Part shown: one piece after another, positions 8,733 to 18,327 of the stretch
How positions within the stretch are numbered: position 1 is the first letter of the stretch
Layout: each line of letters opens with the position of its first letter
NCBI RefSeq assembly: GCF_011067745.1
Contig: NZ_JAAMPJ010000001.1
Location: 1-64,000, forward strand
Reading direction: 5' to 3'
Source of the DNA: Lentzea alba
GTDB taxonomy: Bacteria; Actinomycetota; Actinomycetes; Mycobacteriales; Pseudonocardiaceae
Length of the DNA: 64,000 nucleotides
The notes under the pieces: generated by a model
Database searches by the model: none
What the model was told of the DNA's origin: nothing
What the model saw: the letters and a program-made list of their open reading frames with translations, nothing else
Made by a program: the position numbers and the translations under genes

Positions 8733-9419
8733 GTGATCCGACGTAACCGCATTGCCATCGGGCTCGCCGCGGGACTGGCAGTTGTGCTGGGTCTGGGTGT
8801 CTGGAGCGCCACGGGAAGTGGCACGAACTCCAAGCCGGTGGCACAAACCGAAACCGACCTGGGCGTCCTCGGTGACTACGGCGACGTGGGTCAGCAGCCG
8901 GTACTCCAGGAGCCCGCCCAGGCGCCCGAGACCCCTGTTCAGCAGCAGGCTCCGGAAACGCCGGCCGCGCAGCCCCCGGCCGCGCAGCCCCCGGCGGCGC
9001 AGCCTCCCGCTGCGGCCCCGGCCACCAACTTGAAGCTCGTCGGCAAGGCAGTCGACAAGATGGGCATGGTCGTCCAGGACAGCGACGGCCGCACCCTCTA
9101 CCGCTTCGACAAGGACACCCCGAAGCCCGAAGGCAAGTCGAACTGCAACGGCCAGTGCGCCCTCACGTGGCCGCCGGTCCTGTCGGACGCGATCCCGCAG
9201 GTCGAGGGCATCGACCCGAAGCTGGTCTCGCTGATCACCCGCGCTGACGGCAAGAAGCAGGTCGCGATCGACGGCTGGGCCCTGTACCAGTACTCGAAGG
9301 ACCCGGGACCGGGCAAGTGGGCCGGCCAGGGCGTTGGTGGCACCTGGTTCGTGATCCAGCCCAATGGCGCGCGCAACGTCGAGTGCCTCCCGCCCGGTGT
9401 GGTGGCTCCTGCGGCGTAA
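8733..9419 (+). CDS. Secreted/anchored 'secreted repeat' (COG4315-type) protein
   Basis: About 228 residues. A basic N-terminus (IRRNR) is followed by a hydrophobic segment (IAIGLAAGLAVVLGLGVW), giving an uncleaved anchor or signal peptide. A Pro/Ala/Gln linker contains PPAAQ repeated three times (8976-9015 region). The C-terminal domain carries a conserved COG4315 unit, DGRTLYRFDKDTPKPEGKSN, with a CNGQC pair, and a second related unit IDGWALYQYSKDPGPGKWAG. Such proteins are exported and of unknown function; a redox or metal role has been suggested from the Cys pair. The GTG at 8733 is preferred because AAGGAGG lies 8 nt upstream; an ATG at 8727 is only 2 nt from it. Confidence 0.8.
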   Translation: MIRRNRIAIGLAAGLAVVLGLGVWSATGSGTNSKPVAQTETDLGVLGDYGDVGQQPVLQEPAQAPETPVQQQAPETPAAQPPAAQPPAAQPPAAAPATNLKLVGKAVDKMGMVVQDSDGRTLYRFDKDTPKPEGKSNCNGQCALTWPPVLSDAIPQVEGIDPKLVSLITRADGKKQVAIDGWALYQYSKDPGPGKWAGQGVGGTWFVIQPNGARNVECLPPGVVAPAA

Positions 9420-9478
9420 CCCCATAAACGTTCCGTTAGGACGGTCCATCTGAGACACACAACACCCTGACACGGTGT

Positions 9479-9508
9479 AACCCCGGCCCTGGGGAAGGGG
9501 CCGGGGTT
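9479..9508 (+). terminator. Terminator after the secreted-repeat gene
   Basis: An 11-bp perfect stem (AACCCCGGCCC paired with GGGCCGGGGTT) with an 8-nt loop, about 60 nt after the stop codon. It is followed by a short pyrimidine-rich run. Confidence 0.75.
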
Positions 9509-9537
9509 CCCGTCGTTTCGCTCTCGGGTCACAAAAC

Positions 9538-9573
9538 GAAGGGGCGCCACCGGAATTCCGGTGGCGCCCCTTC
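9538..9573 (-). terminator. Perfect palindrome behind glyA
   Basis: A 36-nt perfect inverted repeat centred on GGAATTCC, giving a 16-bp stem with an AATT loop. It lies 15 nt downstream of the glyA stop. Being symmetrical it can end transcription from both directions. Confidence 0.8.
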
Positions 9574-9587
9574 AGTTCCGAGAACGA

Positions 9588-10853
9588 TCAGAGCGTCGAG
9601 TACAGCGGGTGCTTGGCCGCGAGCACCTCGACGCGGGCACGCAGCTCGTCGATCGCCGCACCCGGCTTCAGCGCCTCGGCGATCACGTCGGCGACCTCGA
9701 TGAAGTCCACCTCGCCGAACCCGCGGGTGGCGAGCGCCGGCGTGCCGATCCGCAGACCCGACGTCACCATCGGCGGACGCGGGTCGTTCGGGACGGCGTT
9801 GCGGTTGACCGTGATGCCGATCTGGTGCAGCACGTCCTCGGCCTGCTTGCCGTCCAGTTCGGACGAAACCAGGTCGACGAGCACCAGGTGCACGTCGGTG
9901 CCACCGGTCAGCACCTTCACGCCCGCGGCGGCCACGTCCGGCTGGGACAGCCGGTCGGCCAGGATCCGCGACCCTTCGAGGGTGCGCCGCTGACGGTCGG
10001 CGAACTCCGGCGAAGCGGCGTGCTTGAACGCCACGGCCTTGGCCGCGATCACGTGCTCCAGCGGGCCGCCCTGCTGGCCGGGGAACACCGCCGAGTTGAT
10101 CTTCTTCGCGATGTCCGCGTCGTTGGACAGGATCACGCCACCACGAGGCCCGCCCAGGGTCTTGTGGGTCGTGGTCGTCGTGACGTGCGCGTGCGGAACG
10201 GGCGACGGGTGCAGCCCCGCGGCCACCAGGCCGGCGAAGTGCGCCATGTCGACCATCAGGTAGGCCTCGACCGAGTCGGCGATGCGGCGGAACTCGGCGA
10301 AGTCCAGCTGGCGCGGGTAGGCCGACCAACCGGCGACGATCAGCTTGGGCCGGTGCTCGGCAGCCAGGCGCTCGACCTCGGCCATGTCGACCCGGCCGTC
10401 GTCGTCGGAGACGTGGTACGGCACGACGTTGTAGAGCTTGCCGGAGAAGTTGATGCGCATGCCGTGGGTCAGGTGGCCGCCGTGCGCGAGGTCCAGGCCC
10501 AGGATCGTGTCGCCGGGCTGCAGCAACGCGAACATCGCGGCCGCGTTGGCCTGCGCGCCCGAGTGCGGCTGGACGTTGGCGAAGCCGGCGCCGAAGAGCG
10601 ACTTGATGCGCTCGATGGCCAGGCGCTCCACGACGTCCACGTGCTCGCAGCCGCCGTAGTAGCGGCGGCCGGGGTAGCCCTCGGCGTACTTGTTGGTCAG
10701 CACCGAACCCTGGGCCTGCAGCACGGAGACGGGCGTGAAGTTCTCCGAGGCGATCATCTCGAGCGTGCCCTGCTGGCGCGCCAGCTCGGCCGCGACGGCC
10801 TCGGCAACCTCGGGGTCGTACTCCGCGAGGGAAGCGTTGAACTGGTCGGACAT
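9588..10853 (-). CDS. glyA: Serine hydroxymethyltransferase
   Basis: A 421-residue PLP enzyme converting serine and tetrahydrofolate to glycine and methylene-tetrahydrofolate. Typical features are [11 protein letters not shown] near residue 35, [17 protein letters not shown], the folate/PLP region [11 protein letters not shown], the aspartate in DMAHFAGL, and the PLP lysine in [13 protein letters not shown]. Length and sequence are normal and I see no breaks. It lies 13 nt downstream of gcvT in the same direction, so both are controlled by the glycine riboswitch upstream. Together they balance glycine, serine and one-carbon units. Confidence 0.97.
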   Translation of the reverse strand: MSDQFNASLAEYDPEVAEAVAAELARQQGTLEMIASENFTPVSVLQAQGSVLTNKYAEGYPGRRYYGGCEHVDVVERLAIERIKSLFGAGFANVQPHSGAQANAAAMFALLQPGDTILGLDLAHGGHLTHGMRINFSGKLYNVVPYHVSDDDGRVDMAEVERLAAEHRPKLIVAGWSAYPRQLDFAEFRRIADSVEAYLMVDMAHFAGLVAAGLHPSPVPHAHVTTTTTHKTLGGPRGGVILSNDADIAKKINSAVFPGQQGGPLEHVIAAKAVAFKHAASPEFADRQRRTLEGSRILADRLSQPDVAAAGVKVLTGGTDVHLVLVDLVSSELDGKQAEDVLHQIGITVNRNAVPNDPRPPMVTSGLRIGTPALATRGFGEVDFIEVADVIAEALKPGAAIDELRARVEVLAAKHPLYSTL

Positions 10854-10866
10854 CTGGAAGAACTCC

Positions 10867-11961
10867 CTACTTGGCGCGCTTGTAGAACGGAAGTGCGACG
10901 ACCTCGACCGGCTGCTTCTTGCCGCGGACGTCCACCAGCAGTTGGGTGCCCGGCTCGGCGCTCGCCTTCGCGACGTAAGCCATGGCGACCGAGTAACCGA
11001 GCGTCGGGGACAGGGCGCCCGAGGTCACCTCGCCGACGACCTCCTCGCCGCTCAGCACCGCGTAACCGTGCCGCGGGGCACGACGTTCGGGGGTCTTCAG
11101 TCCGACCAGAACCGAGTCCACACCGGACTCCGCGACCTTCGCCAGCGCGTCGCGGCCCACGAAGTCGCCCGGCTTGTCGAGCTTCACGACCCGGCCGAGG
11201 TTCGCGTTGTACGGCGTGAGGGAGGTGGTGAGCTCGTTGCCGTACAACGGCATTCCGGCTTCAAGGCGCAACGTGTCCCGGCAGCCGAGACCGCACGGCT
11301 TGAGCTCGTGCGCCTCGCCCGCGGACAGCAGCGCCGCCCAGACCGCGGACGCGTCGGCCGGCGCGACGAAGAGCTCGAAGCCCTCCTCGCCCGTGTAACC
11401 GGTGCGTGCCAGCAGCGCGTCCACACCGGCGACCGTGGACGGGTACGAGGCGTAGTACTTGACCGTGGACAGGTCCGTGTCGGTCAGCCCGGACAGGATC
11501 TCGACGGACTTCGGCCCCTGGATCGCGATCAACGCGTAGTCGGTTGACTTGTCGGCGACGACCGTGTCGAACCCGGCGGCGCGCTCCACCAGTGCCTCGG
11601 CGACCACCAGTGCGTTCGAGGCGTTCGCGACGACCATGAACTCCTCGTCGCCCAGCCGGTACACGATCAGGTCGTCGATCACGCCGCCGTCGGCCTGGGT
11701 GATCATCGTGTAGCGCGCCTTGCCGACGGCCAGCGCCGAGATGTGGCCGACCAGCGCGTAGTCGAGCGCCTCACCTGCCTGCGGACCGGTCAGGACGATC
11801 TCACCCATGTGTGTGAGGTCGAACAGGCCCGCGGTGGTGCGCACCGCGTGGTGCTCGGCGAGCTCGCTGGAGTAGCGCAGCGGCATCCGCCAGCCCGCGA
11901 AGTCGGTGAACATCGCGCCGAGCTGCTCGTGCTCGGCGTTCAGAGGCGTGAGGCGGGACAT
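10867..11961 (-). CDS. gcvT: Aminomethyltransferase (glycine cleavage T-protein)
   Basis: A 364-residue GcvT. It transfers the aminomethyl carbon from lipoyl H-protein to tetrahydrofolate, releasing ammonia. Seen are the N-terminal [16 protein letters not shown], the FDLTHMGEI folate-site motif, [13 protein letters not shown], and [19 protein letters not shown]. The protein is full length. GGAGGAG precedes the ATG. It is the first gene after a tandem glycine riboswitch and is followed by glyA. No gcvH or gcvP is nearby, so the rest of the glycine cleavage system must be encoded elsewhere. Confidence 0.96.
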   Translation of the reverse strand: MSRLTPLNAEHEQLGAMFTDFAGWRMPLRYSSELAEHHAVRTTAGLFDLTHMGEIVLTGPQAGEALDYALVGHISALAVGKARYTMITQADGGVIDDLIVYRLGDEEFMVVANASNALVVAEALVERAAGFDTVVADKSTDYALIAIQGPKSVEILSGLTDTDLSTVKYYASYPSTVAGVDALLARTGYTGEEGFELFVAPADASAVWAALLSAGEAHELKPCGLGCRDTLRLEAGMPLYGNELTTSLTPYNANLGRVVKLDKPGDFVGRDALAKVAESGVDSVLVGLKTPERRAPRHGYAVLSGEEVVGEVTSGALSPTLGYSVAMAYVAKASAEPGTQLLVDVRGKKQPVEVVALPFYKRAK

Positions 11962-12057
11962 CAGAACGCTCCTCCAGGGTGCGCCGAAGAGCCGGACCAG
12001 GCCGGCTGAGGCAACAGAAGAATGACACGGTCCATCGGAGACTCCTCACCAGAGCGA

Positions 12058-12240
12058 GCCTCCCCCTCTGTCATGAGCCTGAGAGCTTCGCCGCGCAAAG
12101 CGCGACTTGCACCGTGGGCGAGGCCGATGGGCCTGCTTTCCAGAGTTGCCTTCGTCGTGCGGTATCTGTGCCTGAGAGATTCCGGGGAGGAGTTGCTCCT
12201 TCGGCGCCCACACTCAAGTGGGCTCTCCCGCGCGACATCG
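12058..12240 (-). ncRNA. Tandem glycine riboswitch controlling gcvT-glyA
   Basis: Read on the minus strand, aptamer 1 (about 12240-12157) has CGCGGGAGAGCCC, then GCGCCGAAGGAGCAACTCC and AATCTCTCAGGCAC. Aptamer 2 (about 12156-12058) has ACTCTGGAAAGC, a CACGGTGCAAG segment, a GCGCGCTTTGCGCGGC-like stem, and GAAGCTCTCAGGCTCATGACAGAGG. The CCGAAGG-GCAA cores and CTCTCAGGC closing strands are the glycine-aptamer signatures. About 95 nt separate it from the gcvT start. I could not define the expression platform with certainty; in actinobacteria it usually turns expression on when glycine is high. Confidence 0.88.
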
Positions 12241-12285
12241 ACGGCCGTGTTCAGTTGGTAGCCCCAGACGCTAGCAGGCCGAACG

Positions 12286-12588
12286 TCACAGCGGCACGCC
12301 CTGCGCAGTCTTCTCGACCACCTTGCGCTCCGCCCAGAACGACAGGAACGGCACGGTGCCGGCGAGCAGCACGAGCGCGGTGCCCTTGATCGACCAGCGC
12401 AGCTTCAGCGCCAGGTCGACGGAAATCACCAGGTAGATGGCGTAGAGGAAGCCGTGAACAGGTCCGACGACCTTCATGAACCCGCCCATGTCCGCGGCGT
12501 ACTTGAGCACCATGGCCACGACCAGGAGCAGCAGGAAGACTCCGACCACGTAAGCCATGACCCTGAACCGGGTCAACGCACCCTTCAT
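12286..12588 (-). CDS. DUF3817 family small membrane protein
   Basis: A 100-residue integral membrane protein with three hydrophobic segments: FRVMAYVVGVFLLLLVVAMV, FLYAIYLVISVDLAL and GTALVLLAGTVPFLSFWAER. The GPVHGFLYAIY stretch is characteristic of DUF3817 (YdzA-like) proteins. The ATG at 12588 is chosen because AAGG lies 7 nt upstream; a TTG at 12606 would overlap the previous stop. It forms an apparent pair with the 130-residue membrane protein upstream. Function is unknown. Confidence 0.8.
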   Translation of the reverse strand: MKGALTRFRVMAYVVGVFLLLLVVAMVLKYAADMGGFMKVVGPVHGFLYAIYLVISVDLALKLRWSIKGTALVLLAGTVPFLSFWAERKVVEKTAQGVPL

Positions 12589-12602
12589 CTGCCCGCCTTC
12601 GC

Positions 12603-12995
12603 TCAACGACCGTCCCGCGCGTTGAGGTCCGCGAGCATGCGGTTGTAGGCCGCGAGCTCCGCGTCTTCTTCGTCGTCGAAGTGCTCGACAGGCGCGGGTT
12701 TGACGGCGTCAACGGTAGTCACCGGCTTCGCGGCGGGCGCAACCGGCTCCGGTGCGGAGAGAGCCTCGTCACTGCGCTGACGCGACAGGCGACGGAAGCG
12801 CCACACCATGAAGAGGGGGAAGAGGCCGAAGAGCGGCCACTGGAGCACGTAACCCAGGTTCTGGAACGTGCCGCTGGCGGACTCGAAGCGCTGCCACTGC
12901 CACCACGCGAGTCCGCAACAAGCGATCAGTGCGACCAGGCAGCCGAGCCCGATCAACACTCGCTGGGGAGTAAGGAGGCCGCGCACGGCCTCCAC
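12603..12995 (-). CDS. Conserved actinobacterial membrane protein
   Basis: 130 residues with two hydrophobic stretches: VLIGLGCLVALIACCGLAWW (about 13-32) and LGYVLQWPLFGLFPLFMVWR (about 47-66). Between them lies the conserved WQWQRFESASGTFQNLGY, and a charged Pro/Ala-rich cytoplasmic tail ends with ELAAYNRMLADLNARD. The WQRF...FQNLGY...QWP pattern is common in actinobacterial proteins of unknown role that sit beside DUF3817. The stop overlaps a possible TTG of the next gene, so the two are probably co-transcribed. Confidence 0.7.
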   Translation of the reverse strand: MEAVRGLLTPQRVLIGLGCLVALIACCGLAWWQWQRFESASGTFQNLGYVLQWPLFGLFPLFMVWRFRRLSRQRSDEALSAPEPVAPAAKPVTTVDAVKPAPVEHFDDEEDAELAAYNRMLADLNARDGR

Positions 12996-13080
12996 ACTAC
13001 TTGGGTGAGGCCCCCAGTCAGGAGGCCGCCCGTCAGAGATGTGGATACGGGGCTGCCGCCTCCGACAGCCCGTTCCTCAC

Positions 13081-13572
13081 TTACGCCACACCATCCCGGC
13101 GCTGCCTCTGCAGACGTGCAACACACCAGGCTGCGGCGGAACCGCGGCGAAGGTGCTGGAGAACCGTCATCGGTCCCAGGCGCCGCCCGAGGTCGGCAGG
13201 GGTCAGGCCCGCCGCGCGGTAGTCGAGCGCGCGCTGGTCCAACGGGCTGATGCCCGCGTCCCACCACTGCTCGGCTTCGGCGACGTCGCCCACCAGCTGC
13301 CAGTAGCTCGCCGCGGCGGCGAGCAGTGCCTCGGGTGCCTCCGGCGCCCGCTTGCGCATCGCGGCCACGTAGGCCGGATCCGCCGAGTCGACCTTGACCA
13401 AGCCACGCGACCCGCTCCTGCCTCCCCGCTGCACGGGGATGCCTGGCGCCGAGGGGGGAGCCTCCGCGAGCCACGCGTTCTTGATCCGGTTCACCTCCTG
13501 CATCTCTGCGTCATCAGACCGTTCAGCCGCCCACTGCTGCAACAGCTCGTGGACCCCGGAGTCCTCGACCAT
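13081..13572 (-). CDS. Hypothetical protein
   Basis: 163 residues from an ATG with GGAGG five nt upstream (13572). It is mostly helical and charged, with LLQQWAAERSDDAEMQEVNR near the N-terminus, then a basic linker. An Ala-rich helical part (PEALLAAAASYWQLVGDVAE, then AEQWWDAGISPLDQRALDYR) is followed by AAGLTPADLGRRLGPMTVLQ, which resembles a short helix-turn-helix-like segment. The C-terminus is basic. No membrane segment or signal is seen. I do not recognise a family. Confidence 0.55.
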   Translation of the reverse strand: MVEDSGVHELLQQWAAERSDDAEMQEVNRIKNAWLAEAPPSAPGIPVQRGGRSGSRGLVKVDSADPAYVAAMRKRAPEAPEALLAAAASYWQLVGDVAEAEQWWDAGISPLDQRALDYRAAGLTPADLGRRLGPMTVLQHLRRGSAAAWCVARLQRQRRDGVA

Positions 13573-13736
13573 ATGTGCCTCCTCGTCGGTCGGGGATCGG
13601 CCATTGCAGCGGAAGGTATTCGGTAGGTCTGACAATCGCCAGACCCTGAATCCCCAGAACACCCGTTACCAGTGCGTGATTGGCCTCATTCCACCCATCC
13701 GGCTCAACGTGGACGGCCGAAGATCACCCAGTGTCA

Positions 13737-13916
13737 CTAGCTGATCGGGGTGGCCGTGCCGAAGAGGCTCCTGACGAAGGTGATGATCGACTCCGCGCCC
13801 TGCCTCAGCCACCCGAGCACCTGCTGGACCGCGGCCGCGGACTGCTCGGGCTGGGTGATCAGGAGGAACAGCACCAGCGCGACCGCCGCCAGCACTAGCA
13901 CCTTCTTGAGGTTCAC
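13737..13916 (-). CDS. Small single-pass membrane protein
   Basis: 59 residues from a GTG with GGAGAGG about 5 nt upstream. One transmembrane helix (VLVLAAVALVLFLLITQP) sits right after NLKK, followed by an amphipathic helix (AAAVQQVLGWLRQGAESIIT). Proteins of this shape are common in actinomycetes and have no assigned function. An in-frame ATG 27 nt upstream is less well placed. Confidence 0.6.
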   Translation of the reverse strand: MNLKKVLVLAAVALVLFLLITQPEQSAAAVQQVLGWLRQGAESIITFVRSLFGTATPIS

Positions 13917-14252
13917 AGGTACCTCTCCGTCCATGTCGCTCACAGGTGAGGCGGCGGACCGCCCGTGTCACCCGACATGGTCCCTCATTCACCCTTGCGA
14001 TGAACAACGACCACGCCCAACTGGTACCGGGATCCGCCAGCACCGCACGCCTACATGACGGGGAATGTCACCCGAATGGCGGCTAAAGAGGTCTCTGTCC
14101 AGCGCCGATGTCCTGGGCACGAGGTGAACACGGACTCCCTCGCATCCCACAGCTTGGACGGACACTGTTGCACCGGGCCTCACCCGGATGCCGAACGCCC
14201 AGCATCACGCTCTGTCACGTCGTCATGTCGTCATTAATACGCACGCGAGCAT
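13917..14252. other. Intergenic stretch without a recognisable gene
   Basis: 336 nt between the small membrane protein gene and the CoA-transferase gene. It must hold the small protein's promoter and the CoA-transferase terminator region. A GTCACCCGA word occurs twice (near 13967 and 14068), and an AT-richer patch (GTCATTAATACG) lies near 14228. I see no conserved ORF, RNA or strong hairpin. Confidence 0.4.
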
Positions 14253-15392
14253 TCATCCAATTACTCCTGACCGCCGCAGTTCCATAATCCGGTCCTCCGC
14301 CACACCCATGTCGGCAAGCACTTCCCCGGTGTCCGCTCCGGTCGAAACCGGGGGTGTCGGAACCGCCGTCGGAGTCCGGTCGAAGCGGGGAGCCGGCGCC
14401 GGGTGCACCGCCCCGGAGACGTCCACGAACGAGGCACGCGCCGTGTTGTACGGGTGCCGCGCCGCCTCGGCAGGTGTCAGGACCGGTGCCAGGCAGGCGT
14501 CCGTGTCCTTCGCGAGGTCCGCCCACTCGTCCCTGGTCCGGGTCTTCAGCGCCGCCGCGATGCGTTCGCGCAGCTCAGGCCAGTTCGCCGGGTCGTTGCG
14601 GGACGGCGCGTCCTCCAGGCCCAGCACGCGCACCAGGTCGGCGTAGAACTTCTCCTCCAACGCGCCCACGGCCACGAACCTGCCGTCCGCGGCCTCGTAG
14701 ACGTCGTAGAACGGCACGCCGCCGTCGAGCATGTTCTCGCCGCGTCCGCCCTGCCACATGCCCGCGTTGCGCATGCCGTGCAGGAACGTCGTCAGCAACG
14801 CCGCCCCGTCGACCATCGCCGCGTCGACGACCTGGCCACGTCCGGAACGCTCCCTTTCGTACAGCGCGGCGAGCACGCCGACGGCGAGCAGCAGCCCTCC
14901 CCCGCCGAAGTCGCCGAGCAGGTTGATCGGGAACGAAGGCGGCCCGCCGGCCCGTCCGAGGGGCTCCAACGCGCCCGCCACCGCGATGTAGTTGATGTCG
15001 TGCCCGGCCCGGTCGGCGAGCGGGCCGTCCTGGCCCCAGCCGGTCATGCGTCCGTAGACGAGGCGCGGGTTGCGGGCGAGGCACTGTGCCGGGCCGATGC
15101 CCAGCCGCTCGGTCACGCCCGGCCGGAAGCCCTCCACCAGCACGTCCGACTGCTCCACCAGCCGCAACACCAGTTCGGCGCCCTCGGGCTTGCGGGTGTC
15201 GATCGCGACCGAGCGCCGGTTGCGGGTCAGGAAGTCGCCGGGAACCGTCGAGCGGCTGCCCGGCTTGTGCACCTGGATCACGTCCGCGCCGAGGTCGGCG
15301 AGCACCATGCAGCCGAACGGCGCGGGCGCGAGGCCGGCGAGCTCGACGACGCGAAGTCCTGCCAGCGGGCCTGTTCTTGAAGTAGCGGTCAC
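14253..15392 (-). CDS. CaiB/BaiF-type CoA-transferase (alpha-methylacyl-CoA racemase-like)
   Basis: A 379-residue class III CoA-transferase family member. The start is VELAGLAPAPFGCMVLADLG followed by GADVIQV. The family's catalytic aspartate is in GHDINYIAVAG. RNRRSVAID, GFRPGV and YGRMTGWGQDG are further conserved blocks. The GHDINY context and overall sequence resemble alpha-methylacyl-CoA racemases, which interconvert 2R/2S branched acyl-CoAs for beta-oxidation. The GTG start overlaps the stop of the acyl-CoA dehydrogenase gene as GTGA, so they are coupled. That supports a role in branched-chain lipid degradation. A true CoA-transferase activity cannot be excluded. Confidence 0.9.
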   Translation of the reverse strand: MTATSRTGPLAGLRVVELAGLAPAPFGCMVLADLGADVIQVHKPGSRSTVPGDFLTRNRRSVAIDTRKPEGAELVLRLVEQSDVLVEGFRPGVTERLGIGPAQCLARNPRLVYGRMTGWGQDGPLADRAGHDINYIAVAGALEPLGRAGGPPSFPINLLGDFGGGGLLLAVGVLAALYERERSGRGQVVDAAMVDGAALLTTFLHGMRNAGMWQGGRGENMLDGGVPFYDVYEAADGRFVAVGALEEKFYADLVRVLGLEDAPSRNDPANWPELRERIAAALKTRTRDEWADLAKDTDACLAPVLTPAEAARHPYNTARASFVDVSGAVHPAPAPRFDRTPTAVPTPPVSTGADTGEVLADMGVAEDRIMELRRSGVIG

Positions 15393-16525
15393 AGGGACCT
15401 CGCGATGATTTCCTTCATGATCTCGTTCGTGCCGCCGAAGATCCGCTGCACGCGGGCGTCGGACCAGGCACGTGCGATCGGGTACTCGTTCATGTAGCCG
15501 TAGCCGCCGAAGAGCTGCACGCACTCGTCGACGACCTTGCCCAGCCGGTCGCTGGCCCACCACTTCGCCATCGCCGCGGTCGGCACGTCGAGCTCACCGC
15601 GCAGGTGCTTCTCGATGCACTCGTCGATGAACGCCCTGGTCACGGCCGCCTCGGTGGCGCACTCGGCGAGCTTGAACCGCGTGTTCTGGAACTTCATCAG
15701 CTCCTTGCCGAACGCCGTGCGCTCCTTCACGTACTTCAGCGTCACGTCGACGGCCGCCTCGATGCCCGCGATGCAGCAGACACCGATGATCAGCCGTTCC
15801 TGCGGCAGCTGCTGCATGAGCTGGACGAACCCGAGACCCTCCTGGTCGCCCAGCAGGTTCGCGGCGGGCACCCGGACGTCGTCGAAGAACAGCTCGGCGG
15901 TGTCCTGCCCCTTCATCCCGACCTTGTCGAGCACGCGGCCGCGCCGGATGTCGTTCTCCACGACGATCAGCGAGATGCCGGTGGCGCCCTGGGCCGGGTC
16001 GGTCTTGGCCACGACGATCACCAGGTCGGCGTGCAGGCCGTTCGTGATGAACGTCTTCGAGCCGTTGATGACGTACTCGTCGCCGTCCCTGATGGCCTTC
16101 GTGCGGATGCCCTGCAGATCGGAGCCCGCGCCGGGTTCGGTCATCGCGATCGCGCCGACGTACTCGCCGGACGCGAGCTTGGGCAGCCAGCGCTGCTTCT
16201 GGTCCTCGGAGCCGTAGGAGTTGAGGTAGTGGGCGACGATGCCGCTGTGCACGCTGTTGCCCCACGCACTGTCGCCCGCGCGTGCCTGTTCCTCCAACAA
16301 CACGGCCTCGTGTGCGAACGTGCCGCCGCCACCCCCGTACTCCTCGGGGATGCTCAGGCACAGCAGCCCGACGTCACCCGCGCGGCGCCACAGGTCGCGG
16401 TCGACCTGCTTCTGCTCGGCGAAGCGTTCCTGGTGCGGCGCGACCTCCTTCTCCATGAACGTGCGGGCGAGCTGGCGCAACTGGTCCAGGTCGCTGTCCA
16501 TCCACCGCGATCGACGCTCTGCCAT
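15389..16525 (-). CDS. Acyl-CoA dehydrogenase
   Basis: About 378 residues, flavoprotein fold. Seen are [20 protein letters not shown] in the N-terminal helical domain, [18 protein letters not shown], the beta-domain [12 protein letters not shown], and the C-terminal [16 protein letters not shown], with [14 protein letters not shown] and [16 protein letters not shown]. It oxidises acyl-CoA to trans-2-enoyl-CoA with FAD. The GTNEIM ending is typical of medium/long-chain and branched-chain enzymes in actinobacteria. The ATG at 16525 (MAERRS) is chosen; longer starts add sequence without family resemblance. It is coupled to the racemase-like gene. Confidence 0.92.
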   Translation of the reverse strand: MAERRSRWMDSDLDQLRQLARTFMEKEVAPHQERFAEQKQVDRDLWRRAGDVGLLCLSIPEEYGGGGGTFAHEAVLLEEQARAGDSAWGNSVHSGIVAHYLNSYGSEDQKQRWLPKLASGEYVGAIAMTEPGAGSDLQGIRTKAIRDGDEYVINGSKTFITNGLHADLVIVVAKTDPAQGATGISLIVVENDIRRGRVLDKVGMKGQDTAELFFDDVRVPAANLLGDQEGLGFVQLMQQLPQERLIIGVCCIAGIEAAVDVTLKYVKERTAFGKELMKFQNTRFKLAECATEAAVTRAFIDECIEKHLRGELDVPTAAMAKWWASDRLGKVVDECVQLFGGYGYMNEYPIARAWSDARVQRIFGGTNEIMKEIIARSL

Positions 16526-16632
16526 GCGGTCCACGAAACCACCGGGCGGTGGTCCACGCCATGACCGGCGCGCCAGGCCGTCACCCGAAAAACTGAGCGA
16601 AATTCCCACCCCTGTCGGACAGACTGGACGGC

Positions 16633-17067
16633 ATGCAGATCCAGCAGGTCACGCCGGACGAGTGGCGGCTGTGGCGCGACATCCGGTTGGAAGCGCTGGC
16701 CAGCGACCCCGACGACTTCGGGTCGACGCTCGCCCGCGAGGAGGAGTACAGCGAGTCGGACTGGCGGGAGCGGCTGGTCGGGGGCGTGAAGCTGGTCGCC
16801 CTGGACGACGGGCCGGTCGGGCTCGTGGCGGGTGCGCCGGAGCCGCAGGGCCTCTACCTCTACTCGATGTGGGTGAGCTCGGCGCACCGCGGCCGCGGGG
16901 TCGGGGAGGCGCTGGTTCGCGAGGTGCTGGCGTGGGCGGCGGAGGAGGGCTGGAAGCTCGTCCGGCTGCGCGTCTACGACCACAACCTGCCTGCCCGGCG
17001 GCTCTACGAGCGACTCGGCTTCGTAGATGCCTTCGAACCGGAGCACATGGAGCTGAAGGTGAGCTAA
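16633..17067 (+). CDS. GNAT-family N-acetyltransferase
   Basis: A 144-residue acetyltransferase. The core acetyl-CoA site is [20 protein letters not shown] (about residues 76-95; the R-G-x-G-x-G/A pyrophosphate loop is RGRGVG). The later [16 protein letters not shown] stretch is the family's C-terminal motif B. The N-terminal [19 protein letters not shown] is common to a large group of uncharacterised GNATs. The substrate is unknown. It is divergent from the acyl-CoA dehydrogenase gene and lies 56 nt before the thiolase gene. Confidence 0.85.
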   Translation: MQIQQVTPDEWRLWRDIRLEALASDPDDFGSTLAREEEYSESDWRERLVGGVKLVALDDGPVGLVAGAPEPQGLYLYSMWVSSAHRGRGVGEALVREVLAWAAEEGWKLVRLRVYDHNLPARRLYERLGFVDAFEPEHMELKVS

Positions 17068-17123
17068 TCGGTCACCCTCCACGGTCATGGCCAGCTCCTT
17101 CGAGCGGGCTTAGCGTGGGTGCC

Positions 17124-18326
17124 ATGAGCGAAGCCTTGATCTTCGACGCGGTGCGCACGCCGCGCGGCAAGGGGAAGCGCGGGTCGCTGCACAGCGTCAA
17201 GCCCGTCGCTCTCGCCGCCGGGGTGCTGCGCGCGCTGTCCGAACGCAACTCCCTCGACACCTCCGCGGTGGACGACGTCGTGTTCGGTGTCGTGTCACCG
17301 CTCGGCGAGCAGGGCGGTGACATCGCCCGCACCGCCGTTCTGGCCGCGGGCTGGGACCAGCGGCCTGCCGGGGTGCAGCTCAACCGGTTCTGCGCGTCCG
17401 GCCTGGAGTCGGTGAACCTCGCCGCGGCCAAGGTCGCGTCCGGGTTCGAGGACCTGGTGGTCGCCGGTGGCGTCGAGTCGATGTCGCGCGTGCCGATGGG
17501 CTCCGACGGTGGCGCGTGGGCGATCGACCCCGCGACGAACTTCGACCTGTCGTTCGTGCCGCAGGGCGTTTCGGCCGACCTGATCGCGACGCTGGAGGGC
17601 TTCTCGCGCACCGACGTCGACGCGTGGGCCGCCCGGTCGCACGCCCGCGCGTTCGAGGCGCAGAAGGACGGCCGGTTCGAGCGTTCCGTGGTGCCGGTGA
17701 TCGACCAGAACGGCACGGTGGTGCTCAAGGAGGACGAGACGATCCGTCCCGAGTCCACTGTGGAGTCACTGGGCCGGCTGAAGCCGAGCTTCCAGTTCCA
17801 CGGCGACCTCGGCTACGACACGGTGGCGATCGACCGCTACCCCACCGTCGAGCGCATCAACCACGTGCACACGCCGGGCAACTCGTCGCAGATCGTCGAC
17901 GGCGCCGCAGCGATGCTGATCGGGTCGGAAGCCGCCGGTCGCGCGCTCGGACTGACCGCACGTGCCCGGATCGTCTCCGTCGCGGTGGTCGGCACCGAGC
18001 CGACGATCATGCTCACCGGACCGGCGCCGTCCGCGCGCAAGGCGTTGGACAAGGCGGGGCTCTCGGTCGAGGACATCGACCTGTTCGAGGTCAACGAGGC
18101 CTTCTCGTCGGTCGTGCTGAAGTTCCTGCGGGACATGGACATCCCCGAGGACAAGGTCAACGTCAACGGTGGCGCGATCGCCCTCGGCCACCCGCTGGGC
18201 GCGACCGGCTGCATGATCCTCGGCACGCTGCTGGACGAGCTGGAGCGCCGGGACCTGCGCCGCGGGCTGGCCACGTTGTGCGTGGGCGGCGGCATGGGTA
18301 TCGCGACGATCATCGAGAGGGTCTGA
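17124..18326 (+). CDS. Acetyl-CoA acyltransferase (thiolase, FadA-type)
   Basis: A 400-residue thiolase. The acyl-enzyme cysteine is C90 in [10 protein letters not shown]. The other catalytic elements are [20 protein letters not shown] (histidine) and the C-terminal CVGGGMGI (second cysteine). It cleaves 3-ketoacyl-CoA to acetyl-CoA. It ends one nucleotide before the multifunctional hydratase/dehydrogenase gene, forming a classic fadA-fadB pair. Full length; there is no sign of a longer N-terminus with family similarity. A SARP- or FadR-type operator was not recognised upstream. Confidence 0.94.
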   Translation: MSEALIFDAVRTPRGKGKRGSLHSVKPVALAAGVLRALSERNSLDTSAVDDVVFGVVSPLGEQGGDIARTAVLAAGWDQRPAGVQLNRFCASGLESVNLAAAKVASGFEDLVVAGGVESMSRVPMGSDGGAWAIDPATNFDLSFVPQGVSADLIATLEGFSRTDVDAWAARSHARAFEAQKDGRFERSVVPVIDQNGTVVLKEDETIRPESTVESLGRLKPSFQFHGDLGYDTVAIDRYPTVERINHVHTPGNSSQIVDGAAAMLIGSEAAGRALGLTARARIVSVAVVGTEPTIMLTGPAPSARKALDKAGLSVEDIDLFEVNEAFSSVVLKFLRDMDIPEDKVNVNGGAIALGHPLGATGCMILGTLLDELERRDLRRGLATLCVGGGMGIATIIERV

Positions 18327-18327
18327 G

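Noticed and set aside
8976-9015. CCCCCGGCGGCGCAG-like repeats considered as a CRISPR-like or DNA repeat
   Set aside because: They are codon repeats of a PPAAQ linker inside the secreted protein.
9561-11219. Long plus-strand open frame opposite glyA
   Set aside because: Antisense shadow; glyA is unmistakable and is followed by a terminator.
13917-14252. Search for a tRNA or small RNA in the larger gaps
   Set aside because: No cloverleaf with a matching acceptor stem, anticodon arm and T-loop (GTTCRA) was found here or in the other gaps.
14253-15563. A longer CoA-transferase start
   Set aside because: The extra 57 residues run inside the acyl-CoA dehydrogenase gene; the GTGA overlap at 15392 gives the family-like N-terminus.
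16239-17123. A possible upstream extension of the thiolase reading frame
   Set aside because: The added part is low-complexity and overlaps the GNAT gene; the thiolase family starts at [13 protein letters not shown] (17124).
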